This document shows, in pieces, positions 27,975 to 37,382 of a DNA stretch of 64,000 nucleotides. This DNA is from JAKLIX01 sp964605655. GTDB taxonomy: Bacteria > Bacteroidota > Bacteroidia > Bacteroidales > CAIXZF01. The notes under the pieces were generated by a model that was not told the DNA's origin, searched no databases, and saw nothing but the letters and a program-made list of their open reading frames with translations. Position numbers and translations under genes: made by a program. Within the stretch, counting starts at the first letter, position 1. Each line of letters starts with the position of its first letter. The stretch lies in assembly GCA_964605655.1 (NCBI GenBank), contig CAZSDK010000017.1:37300-101299 (forward strand), given 5' to 3'.

Positions 27975-30900
27975 TTATTTGGTTTTTACTGCAACAGGAG
28001 CAGAATCAGGGAGCTGTGTTGTCCCCTGTGTCACGGGAGGAGGAGGCTTGGGGAGGCTCTCAGGAGCATTAACGACAAGGAAGGCGTCGATTTCTTTCTG
28101 AAGTTTCTCCTGTTTCTTTTCTCCGGCCATCTGAGAAAGCCTCTGGAGCACCATGATATCGGTCCTTTCATCATCAGCGTAATACTCTTGTATCTTGGGT
28201 TTCTGGGCCTTGTAATACTTGACATCTGCCATCAGCATCTGAGCCAGTGTCGTAGCCAGTTTATTTCCTTTCTCTATGGCTCCGGCAGAGTAATACGCCT
28301 CAACATAAGGAAGGATATAGTAGTCGAAATGGAACTTCTCATTTGGAAATGTTTCAAAACAACGATCGAGGGCTTTGATGGCTTTTTCGTTCTGGTTCTC
28401 ATTAATGAGTCTTTGGGCCAGTCTCAGAAAGTCATTTTTTGGGATCATGGAGTTGCGGTAGCTTTCTCTGTCGACGGTGACCCTGGGATCAGTAAGGTTG
28501 CCCCATTTGCATTTGTTCATCATGATGTCGTAAGAGGGGTCAGAACTGAGCATTCCTCCCATTCCCCTGATCCGGTCAAGGGTAGGTACCGGAACAAATT
28601 TGTACACGATGCCTTCCAGGGAGCAGTATTCCTCAATCTCCATAAAATCTTCAACAGTAGAGGGATTGGCAAAATACAAGGGCCTCTTCCACTGGTTGGT
28701 GGCCAGGAAATCTAAAAGCATCAGCTCATTCTTGAAAAGATAGTTCTTCTTGATGGTCCACCGTATCTCTGGAACAATGTTACCGGCCATTGATTTTGGG
28801 ACCGTACCATTGTTGACAACGGTTGCTGAATCGACTTTCAGGGTGACGTTCTTGGTCGGAATGAAAGAGATTTTTCGTCCGTTCTGAAGCTGCAGTTTAT
28901 ATTCCTCGTTATCGCTGTTGATGAAATCGATCACTTCTTTCAAAGGTATGTATCCCTCAATCTTTCCGTCATAATAAGGAATATATTCATTCACTCCCTT
29001 GTTATACTTCTCGGGGGGAATGGTGAAAGGAACGGGCTCTGAGTCATATATTTTTCTTGAAAGCTGGTGAATGTACCAGTCGCCGGATGCCAGCATGAAA
29101 TTCACCACCCTCACGTCGGTGCGTATCCCTTCTACTTCCTGGGCATACCAAAGTGGGAAGGTATCATTATCTCCGTTCGTGATCAATATGGAATTAGGGG
29201 CACAGGAATTCAGGTAGTTAGCTGCAAAGTCACGGCAGGCATACTTATGAGAACGGTTGTGGTCATCCCACCCCTGCTGGCCCATGATGCCCGGAACAAG
29301 GGCCAGGCATATCAGAGAAATCAGGATTGGAATCACCAGCGAGTTTCTCATCTTCACCAGGTCGCTCAGATAATCCCATATCGCAAGCACCCCTAATCCT
29401 ATCCAGATCGTGAACGCCATAAAGGAACCCGCATAAGAATAATCCCTTTCACGGGGTTGATAAGGAGTCTGGTTCAGGTAAACCACAATGGCGATACCTG
29501 TCATTAAAAAGAGCAAGGTGATGACGATGCTGTCTTTGGGATGCCGGCTGATATGGTAAAAAAAGCCAACAAGCCCCAACAGCAGAGGAAGGAAGAAAAA
29601 GGTGTTCCTCGCCGGGTTTTCCATACTGGGGGGAAGGTCGCTTTGCGTTCCCAGGCGCGGAGAATCGATAACGTTGATGCCTGAGATCCAGTTGCCGTTT
29701 TGTATTCCTCCATGACCTTCAACATCATTTTGCCTTCCCACAAAATTCCAGGAAAAATACCTGAAATACATGTGCCCCAGCTGATATTTAAAAAAGAACT
29801 TAAGGTTCTGGAGGAAGCTAGGTTTAACAAGATTTTCCTGTTTCCCTTCTGAATTGGTCACCGTGATAGGGGTCCCGCCTGTTCCGCCAAATTCCTTATA
29901 AGCACTCACGTGGCTGCTTTTCTGATTGCTCCACATCCTGGGAAAGATGGTGGTAAAACGGGAGTCATAGACCGGTTCGGTATTCTTGCGGTCATCAACG
30001 ATCACGTACCTGCCTGTTTTGGAATCTCTCTGGTATATGGGGGAACCGTCTTTATAATCCACGATGGGTGCATTATAGTATTGTCCGTACCATAAAGGCC
30101 AGGTCCCGTACTGCTCCCTGTTCAGGTACGAAAGCAAACTGATGGCATCTTCCGGATCGTTCTCATCTATGGGTGTATCAGCGTTGGAACGGATAACCAG
30201 CATAAAAAAGGAAGAGTACCCGATCAGGATAAAAGTGAAGACCAGGATGATCGTATTGGCCAGAAGTTTTTTCTTATTAGAGGTAAGATATAATCCCAAA
30301 ACAATCAGGCCGATCAGTACGATGAAATAAAACACGGTGCCTGAGTTAAAAGGCAATCCAAACCCGTTGACAAACAGGAGCTCTGTTTTGGCCGACAGGT
30401 TGACCACCTGGGGAATGATCACATACATGATCAATGCCAGGATAATGATGGACAACACGGCTGTAAAAGCGATCCCTTTAGGACTGGGCTTGTATTTCCT
30501 GAAATAATATACGAAAGAGATAGCGGGTATGGCCAGGAGGTTGAGAAGGTGTACCCCTATGGAGAGTCCGATCAGAAATCCGATAAGGATGATCCAGCGG
30601 TAGGAGCCCTTTTCATCGGCCAGGGTCTCCCACTTTAGAATCGCCCAAAACACCAGGGCTGTAAAAAAGTTCGACATGGCGTAGACCTCACCTTCAGCGG
30701 CTGAGAACCACACAGAATCAGCAAAAGTACAAGCGAGGGCACCTACCAATCCGCTGCCCATGATGGCCCACATTCCGGCCTGGGTCAAAGGACCTCTTCT
30801 GAGTAATACCTTCTTTGCCAGCATGGTAATAGACCAGAAAAGGAACATGATGCAAAAGCTGGTGCTGAGTGCCGACATGACATTGACCATCATAGCCACC

Positions 30901-31121
30901 TTCGAGGTGTCGCCAAAAGCAGCCAGACTGAAAAGACGTCCGAGCATCTGGAAGGTCGGTGCTCCGGGAGGATGCCCCACCTGAAGTTTGAAGCTGGTTG
31001 CAATGTATTCGCCACAATCCCACCAGGAGGCCGTGGGTTCCAGGGTAAGAAAATAGACAGCTGTGGCAATGAGAAAGGTGACCCATCCCAAGATGTTGTT
31101 GATTTTCTGGTAATTTTTCAT
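27975..31121 (-). CDS. DUF2723 membrane protein, GT117-like glycosyltransferase (copy 1)
   Basis: A 1048-residue paralogue of the next gene, with the same design: polytopic N-terminal half, WDCGEY (34-39), VGHPPGAP, then the long loop PIDENDPEDAISLLSYLNRE and a helical C-terminal part ending in a Pro-rich tail. The two copies share long identical blocks (for example NADTPIDEN, LNSCAPN, NGDNDTFPLWYAQEVEGIR) but differ in the C-terminal third. Protein O-glycosylation is well established in Bacteroidota, and this family is a candidate for it. It is the first gene of the operon. Confidence 0.88.
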   Translation of the reverse strand: MKNYQKINNILGWVTFLIATAVYFLTLEPTASWWDCGEYIATSFKLQVGHPPGAPTFQMLGRLFSLAAFGDTSKVAMMVNVMSALSTSFCIMFLFWSITMLAKKVLLRRGPLTQAGMWAIMGSGLVGALACTFADSVWFSAAEGEVYAMSNFFTALVFWAILKWETLADEKGSYRWIILIGFLIGLSIGVHLLNLLAIPAISFVYYFRKYKPSPKGIAFTAVLSIIILALIMYVIIPQVVNLSAKTELLFVNGFGLPFNSGTVFYFIVLIGLIVLGLYLTSNKKKLLANTIILVFTFILIGYSSFFMLVIRSNADTPIDENDPEDAISLLSYLNREQYGTWPLWYGQYYNAPIVDYKDGSPIYQRDSKTGRYVIVDDRKNTEPVYDSRFTTIFPRMWSNQKSSHVSAYKEFGGTGGTPITVTNSEGKQENLVKPSFLQNLKFFFKYQLGHMYFRYFSWNFVGRQNDVEGHGGIQNGNWISGINVIDSPRLGTQSDLPPSMENPARNTFFFLPLLLGLVGFFYHISRHPKDSIVITLLFLMTGIAIVVYLNQTPYQPRERDYSYAGSFMAFTIWIGLGVLAIWDYLSDLVKMRNSLVIPILISLICLALVPGIMGQQGWDDHNRSHKYACRDFAANYLNSCAPNSILITNGDNDTFPLWYAQEVEGIRTDVRVVNFMLASGDWYIHQLSRKIYDSEPVPFTIPPEKYNKGVNEYIPYYDGKIEGYIPLKEVIDFINSDNEEYKLQLQNGRKISFIPTKNVTLKVDSATVVNNGTVPKSMAGNIVPEIRWTIKKNYLFKNELMLLDFLATNQWKRPLYFANPSTVEDFMEIEEYCSLEGIVYKFVPVPTLDRIRGMGGMLSSDPSYDIMMNKCKWGNLTDPRVTVDRESYRNSMIPKNDFLRLAQRLINENQNEKAIKALDRCFETFPNEKFHFDYYILPYVEAYYSAGAIEKGNKLATTLAQMLMADVKYYKAQKPKIQEYYADDERTDIMVLQRLSQMAGEKKQEKLQKEIDAFLVVNAPESLPKPPPPVTQGTTQLPDSAPVAVKTK

Positions 31122-31254
31122 TATCGCTCTGAATAAAATGGGGAGCGAAATTAGAAAAAATATATGGAAAATCCCGTGATAACACTTGAGTAAATACTAT
31201 CTGTATGATTATCTGATATTTACAAAATCGGGCTTTGAAAAAATCGAATTTTCA

Positions 31255-31284
31255 TTGCCGCTTTGACAGAATGTGCTACCTTTG
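31255..31284 (+). promoter_or_regulatory. Bacteroidota-type promoter for tRNA-Gln
   Basis: TTG (31255-31257), 19 bases, TACCTTTG (31277-31284): an exact match to the TTG-N19-TAnnTTTG pattern, 23 bases before the tRNA. Confidence 0.75.
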
Positions 31285-31307
31285 CAGCCCTGAAATCGAT
31301 CAGAAAG

Positions 31308-31378
31308 TGTCCGATGGTGTAATGGCAGCACTAGAGATTTTGGTTCTCTCGGTCTAGGTTCGAGTCCTGGTCGGACAA
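31308..31378 (+). tRNA. tRNA-Gln (anticodon TTG)
   Basis: Full cloverleaf: acceptor TGTCCGA pairs with TCGGACA, D-arm GTGT/GCAC, anticodon stem AGAGA/TCTCT with loop TTTTGGT giving anticodon TTG (reads CAA), and T-arm CTAGG/CCTGG with TTCGAGT. The discriminator base is A, and CCA is not encoded. Confidence 0.93.
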
Positions 31379-31397
31379 CAGAAAACAACAAATTAAT

Positions 31398-31440
31398 AAT
31401 CCAACTAATTCAAAATGAGTTAGTTGGATTTTTTATTTTT
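31398..31440 (+). terminator. Terminator after tRNA-Gln
   Basis: AATCCAACTAATTC (31398-31411) pairs with GAGTTAGTTGGATT (31417-31430), a 14-bp stem with one G-T pair and loop AAAAT, followed by a T-rich tract. Confidence 0.85.
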
Positions 31441-31715
31441 TAAACAGGATGGTTCTCAATATTCCGAAAAGCCTCCTTCCTAAATCTTAGAAATTCTGCT
31501 ATTCTTAGACATTTCATCGTGCTCTTTTTACACAATAACCTTCAGGCATCAAATCTATCACAAACTGGATACCTTACAGGTTTGCTGAAAATGCAGTACT
31601 TTTACCATTTACCATGGTTTGCTATTGATAACTTTGTAAACCAATAAGGCACCAATGGCCATGACCCCTTATCTAGTTGGTAATAAGTTACTTAAAAAAT
31701 GCTATTGAAAAGTAA
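31441..31715. other. AT-rich non-coding gap
   Basis: No gene or RNA is visible. TAACTTTG at 31629-31636 fits a -7 box for the following glycosyltransferase gene, but no TTG lies at the proper distance. Confidence 0.4.
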
Positions 31716-31721
31716 ATGATC

Positions 31722-32900
31722 ATGAAAATAGCGGTGATCGAGTTGGATTTTCACTGGGACTGTGTCGACGGCTTCTGTAAAACTTTTGAAGATTCCGGTC
31801 ACGAACTGATCATTTTCACCAAACCTTTTATATACAATAAAATAAAACATAATACATACGTAAAAAAATACACCTGGATTTTTAGCGATAGGATGTCAAA
31901 AACCCGATTTCTTAAAAGATCCATCGAGAAGATCAATGATGCTGACATCATTTTTATCGACACTATTGCTTCAGAATTTGGTGCCTATGTGAAGGCCGGA
32001 TTCAAAAAGATCACTATATCAAGGACCCATAACGCCTATAAACTACTTGACCCATGGAGACACATTCAGATTTTTCCCACTCCGTTCTATGTTTGGAAAG
32101 CCTTTTCTTATATGGTGAGGGAAATCATTCTCAAAGGATTCTGGTATTATCGCCCCCTTTTGCTGAAAAAGATTGATTTCTTTGTATTCCCTGATGAGGG
32201 GATCACTCGTTACGTCAAATCGCAGGGTTGGTTGCCTGAAAAAAAAATACTCCCCTCCTTCCCTATGAAAATTTATGAACCAGGTATCCCCGACATTTCA
32301 CATGAGGAGGAAGAATTCAGGATTTCTATCATTGGTTCAGTCGACAAAAGAAGGAGGGATTATCATCCTGTAATTGAAGCCTTCCGCCTTCTCGTTCCCC
32401 ATCTGAAAAGACGTCTGGTGCTGACGCTTCTCGGGAAAGCAACGGGGACCTATGCTTCGGGTATCATTGACAGGTTGAAAGCGATCGAATCACCTCTTTT
32501 TAAACTTGAGTATTTTACCTATCTCGTGCCACAACAGGATTTTGACAGGCTTCTGGCAAAGACACATATCATTATCAGCCCGGTGACCCTGAACGGCAGC
32601 ACTGAAATCTTTGGTGAAATTTATGGAAAAACTAAAATATCAGGAAGCCTGCTCGATATGTTGCGTTTCCCCCGAATAACGCTGATGCCGAGCGAGTATA
32701 CCCTTGAAGAGGATCTCGTCCCATTCGTTGAGCAATATAGCACTCCTGAGGAAATGAAAATGATCCTTGCCCATTACATTGATAATGCAACGGAGTTTGA
32801 GATCAAGTCAAAACTTTTGAAAAATTTCATTTCCGAAAAATACAACCGAAAATCAGTAGCTGATCATTTCCTCAATATTGTTTCCTGCCTGAAAAAATAA
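31722..32900 (+). CDS. Putative GT-B fold glycosyltransferase
   Basis: I place the start at ATG 31722 (MKIAVIELDFHWDCVDGF); an ATG two codons upstream is possible. The 392-residue protein has no signal peptide. The N-terminal half has alternating beta/alpha elements (HELIIFTKPF, DIIFIDTIASEFGAYV). The C-terminal half resembles the donor-binding domain of GT-B enzymes (FRISIIGSVDKRR, LVLTLLGKA, IIISPVTLNGSTEIFGEIYG). I cannot name the family or sugar. It is followed seven bases later by an FkbM methyltransferase, a pairing often seen in surface-glycan gene sets. Both genes are more AT-rich than their surroundings. Confidence 0.6.
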   Translation: MKIAVIELDFHWDCVDGFCKTFEDSGHELIIFTKPFIYNKIKHNTYVKKYTWIFSDRMSKTRFLKRSIEKINDADIIFIDTIASEFGAYVKAGFKKITISRTHNAYKLLDPWRHIQIFPTPFYVWKAFSYMVREIILKGFWYYRPLLLKKIDFFVFPDEGITRYVKSQGWLPEKKILPSFPMKIYEPGIPDISHEEEEFRISIIGSVDKRRRDYHPVIEAFRLLVPHLKRRLVLTLLGKATGTYASGIIDRLKAIESPLFKLEYFTYLVPQQDFDRLLAKTHIIISPVTLNGSTEIFGEIYGKTKISGSLLDMLRFPRITLMPSEYTLEEDLVPFVEQYSTPEEMKMILAHYIDNATEFEIKSKLLKNFISEKYNRKSVADHFLNIVSCLKK

Positions 32901-32907
32901 ATTTTAT

Positions 32908-33810
32908 ATGGAAGCTCGAAAGAAACTATTTTTCCACTTCAAGAACGTTTCAAGGGTTCTCAGGTACAATCTCGCCGTTATTTTCCCAGGAGTTTTCAAA
33001 AAGTATGACTTTAAAGCCATCCAATCCATGGATAGCTCACAGCCTGATATCAAAGCCTTTGCCGAACCCGAACTATTTTTTATCTCCTCTCTTCTCCCAG
33101 AACATTCCACCCTGGTAGATATAGGCTCCAACCTTGGTATTTACCTCTTCCGATTTGAGAATGCGAAAAAATTTGATAGGGTCATCGGTATCGAACCCAT
33201 TCCCATACTTTTTAAAAGACTCAGGAGGTATTTTCCAAATCTTGAGATATATGACTATGCAATCTCCGATAAGACACAAAATCAGATCTTTAAAATACCA
33301 TATATTGAAGGAAAAGTATTCGACACCCGCGGCACCCTACACAATTTTACCGAAGAAAATGAGACTGGTAATAAAAGAATCAAGGTCAAAACCATTACCC
33401 TGGACGACTTCGTTGTTCTCTACCATATTGATAATCTTTCATTTATAAAAATAGATATTGAAGGTCATGAAATAAATGCATTAAAAGGGGCCAGGGAGAC
33501 CTTGAAAAGATTCAAACCATTGCTGATGATGGAAATAGAACAGCGACATCATCCTGACACGAATTTGCAGGATATTTTCACGGAAATCATTGCTTTTGGG
33601 TACTCAGGATATTTCTTTGATAAAGCTCAAATAAAGTTCAGAGAGATTTCAGAGTTCAACGCGAAAGACCACCAGAGAGATCAAAACCTGAACGAAAATT
33701 ATATTAATAATTTTCTATTCATTGACAACCAGAAATCTAATCTGATCCGGCAATTTCCTGATATTGAGATGAGATATAAAACGATCCCATTTAAAAAGAC
33801 TATCCAGTAA
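32908..33810 (+). CDS. FkbM family methyltransferase
   Basis: A 300-residue SAM-dependent methyltransferase. Motif I is DIGSNLGIYL (71-80), followed by GIEPIP and the family signature IKIDIEGHE with LKGARETL. FkbM-type enzymes put methyl groups on hydroxyls of sugars or polyketides; next to a glycosyltransferase gene, a methylated surface sugar is the most likely product. The gene is AT-rich and lies just before a dispersed repeat and a damaged amt gene. Confidence 0.85.
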   Translation: MEARKKLFFHFKNVSRVLRYNLAVIFPGVFKKYDFKAIQSMDSSQPDIKAFAEPELFFISSLLPEHSTLVDIGSNLGIYLFRFENAKKFDRVIGIEPIPILFKRLRRYFPNLEIYDYAISDKTQNQIFKIPYIEGKVFDTRGTLHNFTEENETGNKRIKVKTITLDDFVVLYHIDNLSFIKIDIEGHEINALKGARETLKRFKPLLMMEIEQRHHPDTNLQDIFTEIIAFGYSGYFFDKAQIKFREISEFNAKDHQRDQNLNENYINNFLFIDNQKSNLIRQFPDIEMRYKTIPFKKTIQ

Positions 33811-33843
33811 CCATGTCAAAATTAGAAGCTCCACAGGAAGCAT

Positions 33844-33890
33844 TGCCGAAGAGGAGTCGAAGCATTTTCAGCCATATGAGACAGCCTCAT
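33844..33890 (+). repeat. Dispersed intergenic repeat, copy 1
   Basis: TGCCGAAGAGGAGTCGAAGC followed by ATTTT and, nine bases on, GAGACAGCCTCAT. The core GGAGTCGAAGCATTTT (33853-33868) and the GAGACAG at fixed distance recur exactly at 54477-54508. Both copies lie just 3' of plus-strand genes. Confidence 0.7.
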
Positions 33891-33925
33891 CGTTCTTAGA
33901 TGCGATCTGTTTTCTTTCTTATCGG

Positions 33926-34863
33926 TTATAAAGACCCCTCATCATAAGCTCTTTCTCCGTGTAAAGCCTGGTCCAGTCCGGATAACTCCGTTTCCTTACT
34001 TACCCTGACAGGCGTAATGAAATTGATCAGGATCAACATGATGTAAGTAAACAGGAAGGCATAAGCAGCAGCTCCAACCACAGCAATGACCTGCTTGGCA
34101 AAAAAGGTTTCTCCCCCGAACCAAAGACCATCGGCACCGGCTGGGTTGATAGCTTTGGTGGCGAAGACACCCAACAAAATGCTCCCAAGTACACCACCTA
34201 CACCATGAACACCCCATACATCCAGGGCATCATCCCATTTCATTCGATTCTTCAGCATAACAGCCAGGTAGCAAACTAAGCCAGCCAGCGTTCCGATTAA
34301 GGCCGCTGCCCACAAGGGTACAAATCCCGCACAGGGAGTAATGGTGGCCAAACCCGCGATAGACCCGGTCAACAACCCGACAAACTTTGGTTTTCGCTCC
34401 CTGATCCATTCCACCACCACCCAGGCAATGGTGGCGAAGGATGCAGCCACATCGGTATTTAAAAAAGCTATGGATGTGATCTTATCAACGGCCACCTCAC
34501 TGCCTGCATTAAACCCATACCATCCGAACCAAAGTAACCCGCTTCCGATGGCTACCAGAGGAATACTGTTGGGCGTGGAATTCCTGTCTACCCTTGCACC
34601 TATATAAAATACTGACGCCAGGGCAGCAAACCCGGCCGTGGTATGAACTACAGTACCACCTGCAAAATCGAGCACTCCCCATTGAGCCAGCAAACCACCT
34701 CCCCAGATCATGTGGACAAAAGGATAATACACTAGGATTTGCCATAAAGTCAAAAAGATTACATACGACTTGAAGGAGACCCTGTTGACAAAAGCACCCG
34801 TGATCAGGGCCGGGGTGATGATGGCAAACATCATTTGATAAGCAACGATGAACCACAATATCT
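33926..34863 (-). pseudogene. amt: Ammonium transporter lacking its N-terminal part
   Basis: The frame from about 34863 to 33926 encodes the C-terminal two-thirds of an Amt/Mep/Rh ammonia channel: AYQMMFAIITPALITGAF, FVHMIWGGGLLAQWGVLDFAGGT, the conserved His of VWGVHGVGG, and an intact C-terminus. Intact family members begin with a signal or extra helices and the first three or so transmembrane segments; these, roughly 100-150 residues, are absent. Upstream, the sequence switches directly into the coding sequence of an unrelated membrane sensor in another frame. The only available start would be a TTG inside that junction. The channel is unlikely to work. It is either a deletion remnant or a misassembly. 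Confidence 0.75.
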
Positions 34864-35135
34864 TTCCTGTTTTCAATCAGTTGATCAAGTCGGGTGATGA
34901 AATCCGATGCTGCAATCCGTTTCATTTCATTCTGACAGATCTCGAAATGCTTTTCAAGAAGCTTCTGTTTAATGATCCTGACAGATGTGAGCTGATCAAA
35001 AGTCCGGTTGATGATCGCTTTTTTTCCGCTACGTAATGAATACCAACTGATAGTGAAGATCGAAATGAGACCTATGAGGATAAAATAAAGAATAAGCTTT
35101 TCGAGGAGACGTATCTTTTTCAAACCTAGTGGCAC
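34850..35135 (-). pseudogene. 5' fragment of a membrane sensor protein
   Basis: From a GTG at 35135 (or TTG at 35123) about 93 codons read KKIRLLEKLILYFILIGLIS and onwards: one membrane helix, a periplasmic stretch (SGKKAIINRTFDQLTSVRII, KQKLLEKHFE) and then RLDQLIENRKDI. This is how histidine kinases and chemoreceptor-like sensors with a large extracellular helical domain begin. After residue 93 the sequence continues as amt in another frame, so no sensory or kinase domain follows. The fragment cannot encode a working sensor as it stands. Confidence 0.65.
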
Positions 35136-35467
35136 TTACTTGCCCGGTAAAAGTAAGGAATTAATGCACCGCCGGCTCGATCAATAAGGAAGAACACTGT
35201 ACAGTGGCCCCAACCTTACTTGCAAGATATCGGCAGTTTCCCGAAATTGTAGTAGATTTGCATGCTGAATATGACCATTTTCTGTTGATTATCTCAGTGG
35301 GTAATTGTACTGGTATCATTCCGGGTATTTTGAAGTAATCATCAGAATGTCAATAATATGCGACTATTTTCAGGTTTTATGGAAAGGATGTGACTGCAAC
35401 ACATCTATTAAATGAATTACCTGATGTTTATAACTATGATTTTGAACCATTTATAAAGTTCTTCCCA
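35136..35467. other. Non-coding gap before gltX
   Basis: I see no gene, RNA or strong hairpin. An open frame extends gltX upstream to a start at 35390, but its 26 extra residues do not belong to the conserved enzyme. The gltX promoter is presumably here; no clear TTG/TAnnTTTG pair was found. Confidence 0.4.
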
Positions 35468-36985
35468 ATGCCTGACCAGGTCAGAGTCCGTTTTGCCCCC
35501 AGTCCAACAGGTCCTCTACACATCGGTGGCGTGAGGACCGCATTGTATAATTATCTGTTTGCCAAACAGAAAGGCGGCAGCTTTCTATTACGAATTGAAG
35601 ATACCGACCAGGCCCGATACGTTCCCGGCGCGGAGTCTTATATCATCGAATCCTTACGTTGGTGCGGCATCCATCCGGATGAAGGCATCGGTGTGGGTGG
35701 TCCCTTTACCCCTTACCGCCAGTCGGAACGCAAGGATCTGTACAAACCTTTTGCCGACCAGCTGGTTAAGGAAGGGAAAGCGTATTATGCCTTCGATACG
35801 GCTGAAGAACTGGACCAGCTCCGGGATCAGGGTTCGAAGACAGGGACGTTCCAGTATGGATCGAAAACCAGGATGCAGCTCAGGAACTCTCTGGTCATAC
35901 CACCAGATGAGGCAGAAGGTTTGATACAGGCCGGAGTCCCTTATGTAATCCGTATCCTGATTCAGCCGGGACAGGAGATACGGCTGCATGACCTGATCCG
36001 GGGCGAGGTAGTGGTCCAGACCGATACCCTCGACGACAAAGTGCTTTTCAAATCGGATGGCATGCCTACCTATCACCTTGCCAATGTTGTCGACGACCAC
36101 CTGATGGAGATCACCCACGTGATCCGCGGTGAGGAATGGCTTCCTTCGGCTCCGCTTCATGTTCTGCTGTATGATTATCTGGGATGGAAAAATACTCAAC
36201 CACACTTTGCCCACCTGCCGCTGCTTCTCAAACCCGATGGCAACGGCAAACTCAGTAAAAGAGACGGTGACAGGCTCGGCTTCCCGGTTTTTCCGCTCAG
36301 GTGGACCGACCCTGTTAGCGGTGAAGTCTCCTCGGGATACAGGGAAGCGGGTTACCTTCCCGAGGCGGTGTTGAATTTTCTGGCATTCCTGGGTTGGAAC
36401 CCCGGCACCGAACAGGAGATCTTTTCCATGAAAGAGCTGGTACAGGCCTTCTCTCTGGAAAGGGTGCAGAAAGCAGGTGCCAAATTCGACTTCGAAAAAG
36501 CCAGGTGGTTTAATCAACATTATCTGAAGACTACCCCCGATGAGACCCTGGCCCTGTTTCTCCAGGAACAGCTGCTGGCAAGGAGCCTTTCTTTCCCTCA
36601 GGAGTACGTGACCAAAGTATGTAGTCTTGTGAAGGAAAGGATCACCTTCACCAGTGAATTGTGGGAGGTTTCCTCCTACTTCTTCACTGAACCGGAATCA
36701 ATGGATCCTGATATCCTTGCTAAAAAATGGAAACCAGAAACCCAGGGCATACTGGATGCCTTTAGAATGGAGATCGAAAACGCTGATTTCACGGATCCCG
36801 CCAGCCTGGAGGACTATTTTAAGAAGTTCCTGGAAACCAGGCAACTGAATGCCGGTGCCGTGCTGTCTCCCTTACGGATGGTGCTGACCGGAAAGCAGGG
36901 CGGACCCGGTGTCTTCGACATCATGGCCCTGCTGGGAAAAACTATCACCCTGCAACGACTATCAAAACCAATGATCAAACCTTAA
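35468..36985 (+). CDS. gltX: Glutamyl-tRNA synthetase
   Basis: A 505-residue class I aminoacyl-tRNA synthetase that charges tRNA-Glu. I take ATG 35468 as start because the conserved core begins at once (VRVRFAPSPTGPLHIGG, HIGH-type motif at 18-21); a start at 35390 would add 26 unconserved residues. The KMSKS-type loop is K261-LSKR. The C-terminal helical anticodon-binding domain is complete. folB follows 13 bases later and metG soon after, so a housekeeping operon is likely. Confidence 0.95.
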   Translation: MPDQVRVRFAPSPTGPLHIGGVRTALYNYLFAKQKGGSFLLRIEDTDQARYVPGAESYIIESLRWCGIHPDEGIGVGGPFTPYRQSERKDLYKPFADQLVKEGKAYYAFDTAEELDQLRDQGSKTGTFQYGSKTRMQLRNSLVIPPDEAEGLIQAGVPYVIRILIQPGQEIRLHDLIRGEVVVQTDTLDDKVLFKSDGMPTYHLANVVDDHLMEITHVIRGEEWLPSAPLHVLLYDYLGWKNTQPHFAHLPLLLKPDGNGKLSKRDGDRLGFPVFPLRWTDPVSGEVSSGYREAGYLPEAVLNFLAFLGWNPGTEQEIFSMKELVQAFSLERVQKAGAKFDFEKARWFNQHYLKTTPDETLALFLQEQLLARSLSFPQEYVTKVCSLVKERITFTSELWEVSSYFFTEPESMDPDILAKKWKPETQGILDAFRMEIENADFTDPASLEDYFKKFLETRQLNAGAVLSPLRMVLTGKQGGPGVFDIMALLGKTITLQRLSKPMIKP

Positions 36986-36998
36986 TACATCCATCGTT

Positions 36999-37358
36999 AT
37001 GGCACTTATTTCACTTGAAAACATGGAGTTCTTTGCCTATCACGGTCACTTTGAGGAAGAACAGGTCATAGGAACGCGGTTCCTGGTCAATCTTCAGTTT
37101 GAGGCAGATACGGAAGAAGCCGAAATCTCCGACGATCTTTCCAAAACCATTAATTACCAGACGGTCTATCAAATGGTTAAGAAAGAGATGGAAACAAAGT
37201 CGAAGATCATGGAGCATGTGGCTCTGAGAATCCTCACAACGGTTTGTGAAGCTTTTCCCTCTATCACATGGGCCAAGGTCAAAGTCTCTAAAATAAATCC
37301 CCCCGTGGGAGGGAAACTGGACCAGGTCAGTGTCACCATCACCACCGATAACCTCTGA
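36999..37358 (+). CDS. folB: Dihydroneopterin aldolase
   Basis: A 119-residue enzyme of folate synthesis that cleaves 7,8-dihydroneopterin to 6-hydroxymethyl-dihydropterin and glycolaldehyde. Family features are the N-terminal ENMEFFAYHGHFEEEQVIGT, the NYQTVYQMV segment, and VKVSKINPPVGGKLDQVSV near the end with the conserved Lys-x-x-x-Pro. Normal length; it works as an octamer in the cytosol in characterised examples. Confidence 0.92.
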   Translation: MALISLENMEFFAYHGHFEEEQVIGTRFLVNLQFEADTEEAEISDDLSKTINYQTVYQMVKKEMETKSKIMEHVALRILTTVCEAFPSITWAKVKVSKINPPVGGKLDQVSVTITTDNL

Positions 37359-37382
37359 TCCTATCAAAATAATATCATCTAC

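Noticed and set aside
34509..34849. C-terminal part of the 208-residue minus-strand frame after the sensor fragment
   Set aside because: From about residue 94 onward the frame is simply amt read in a wrong phase, giving Cys/His-rich nonsense.
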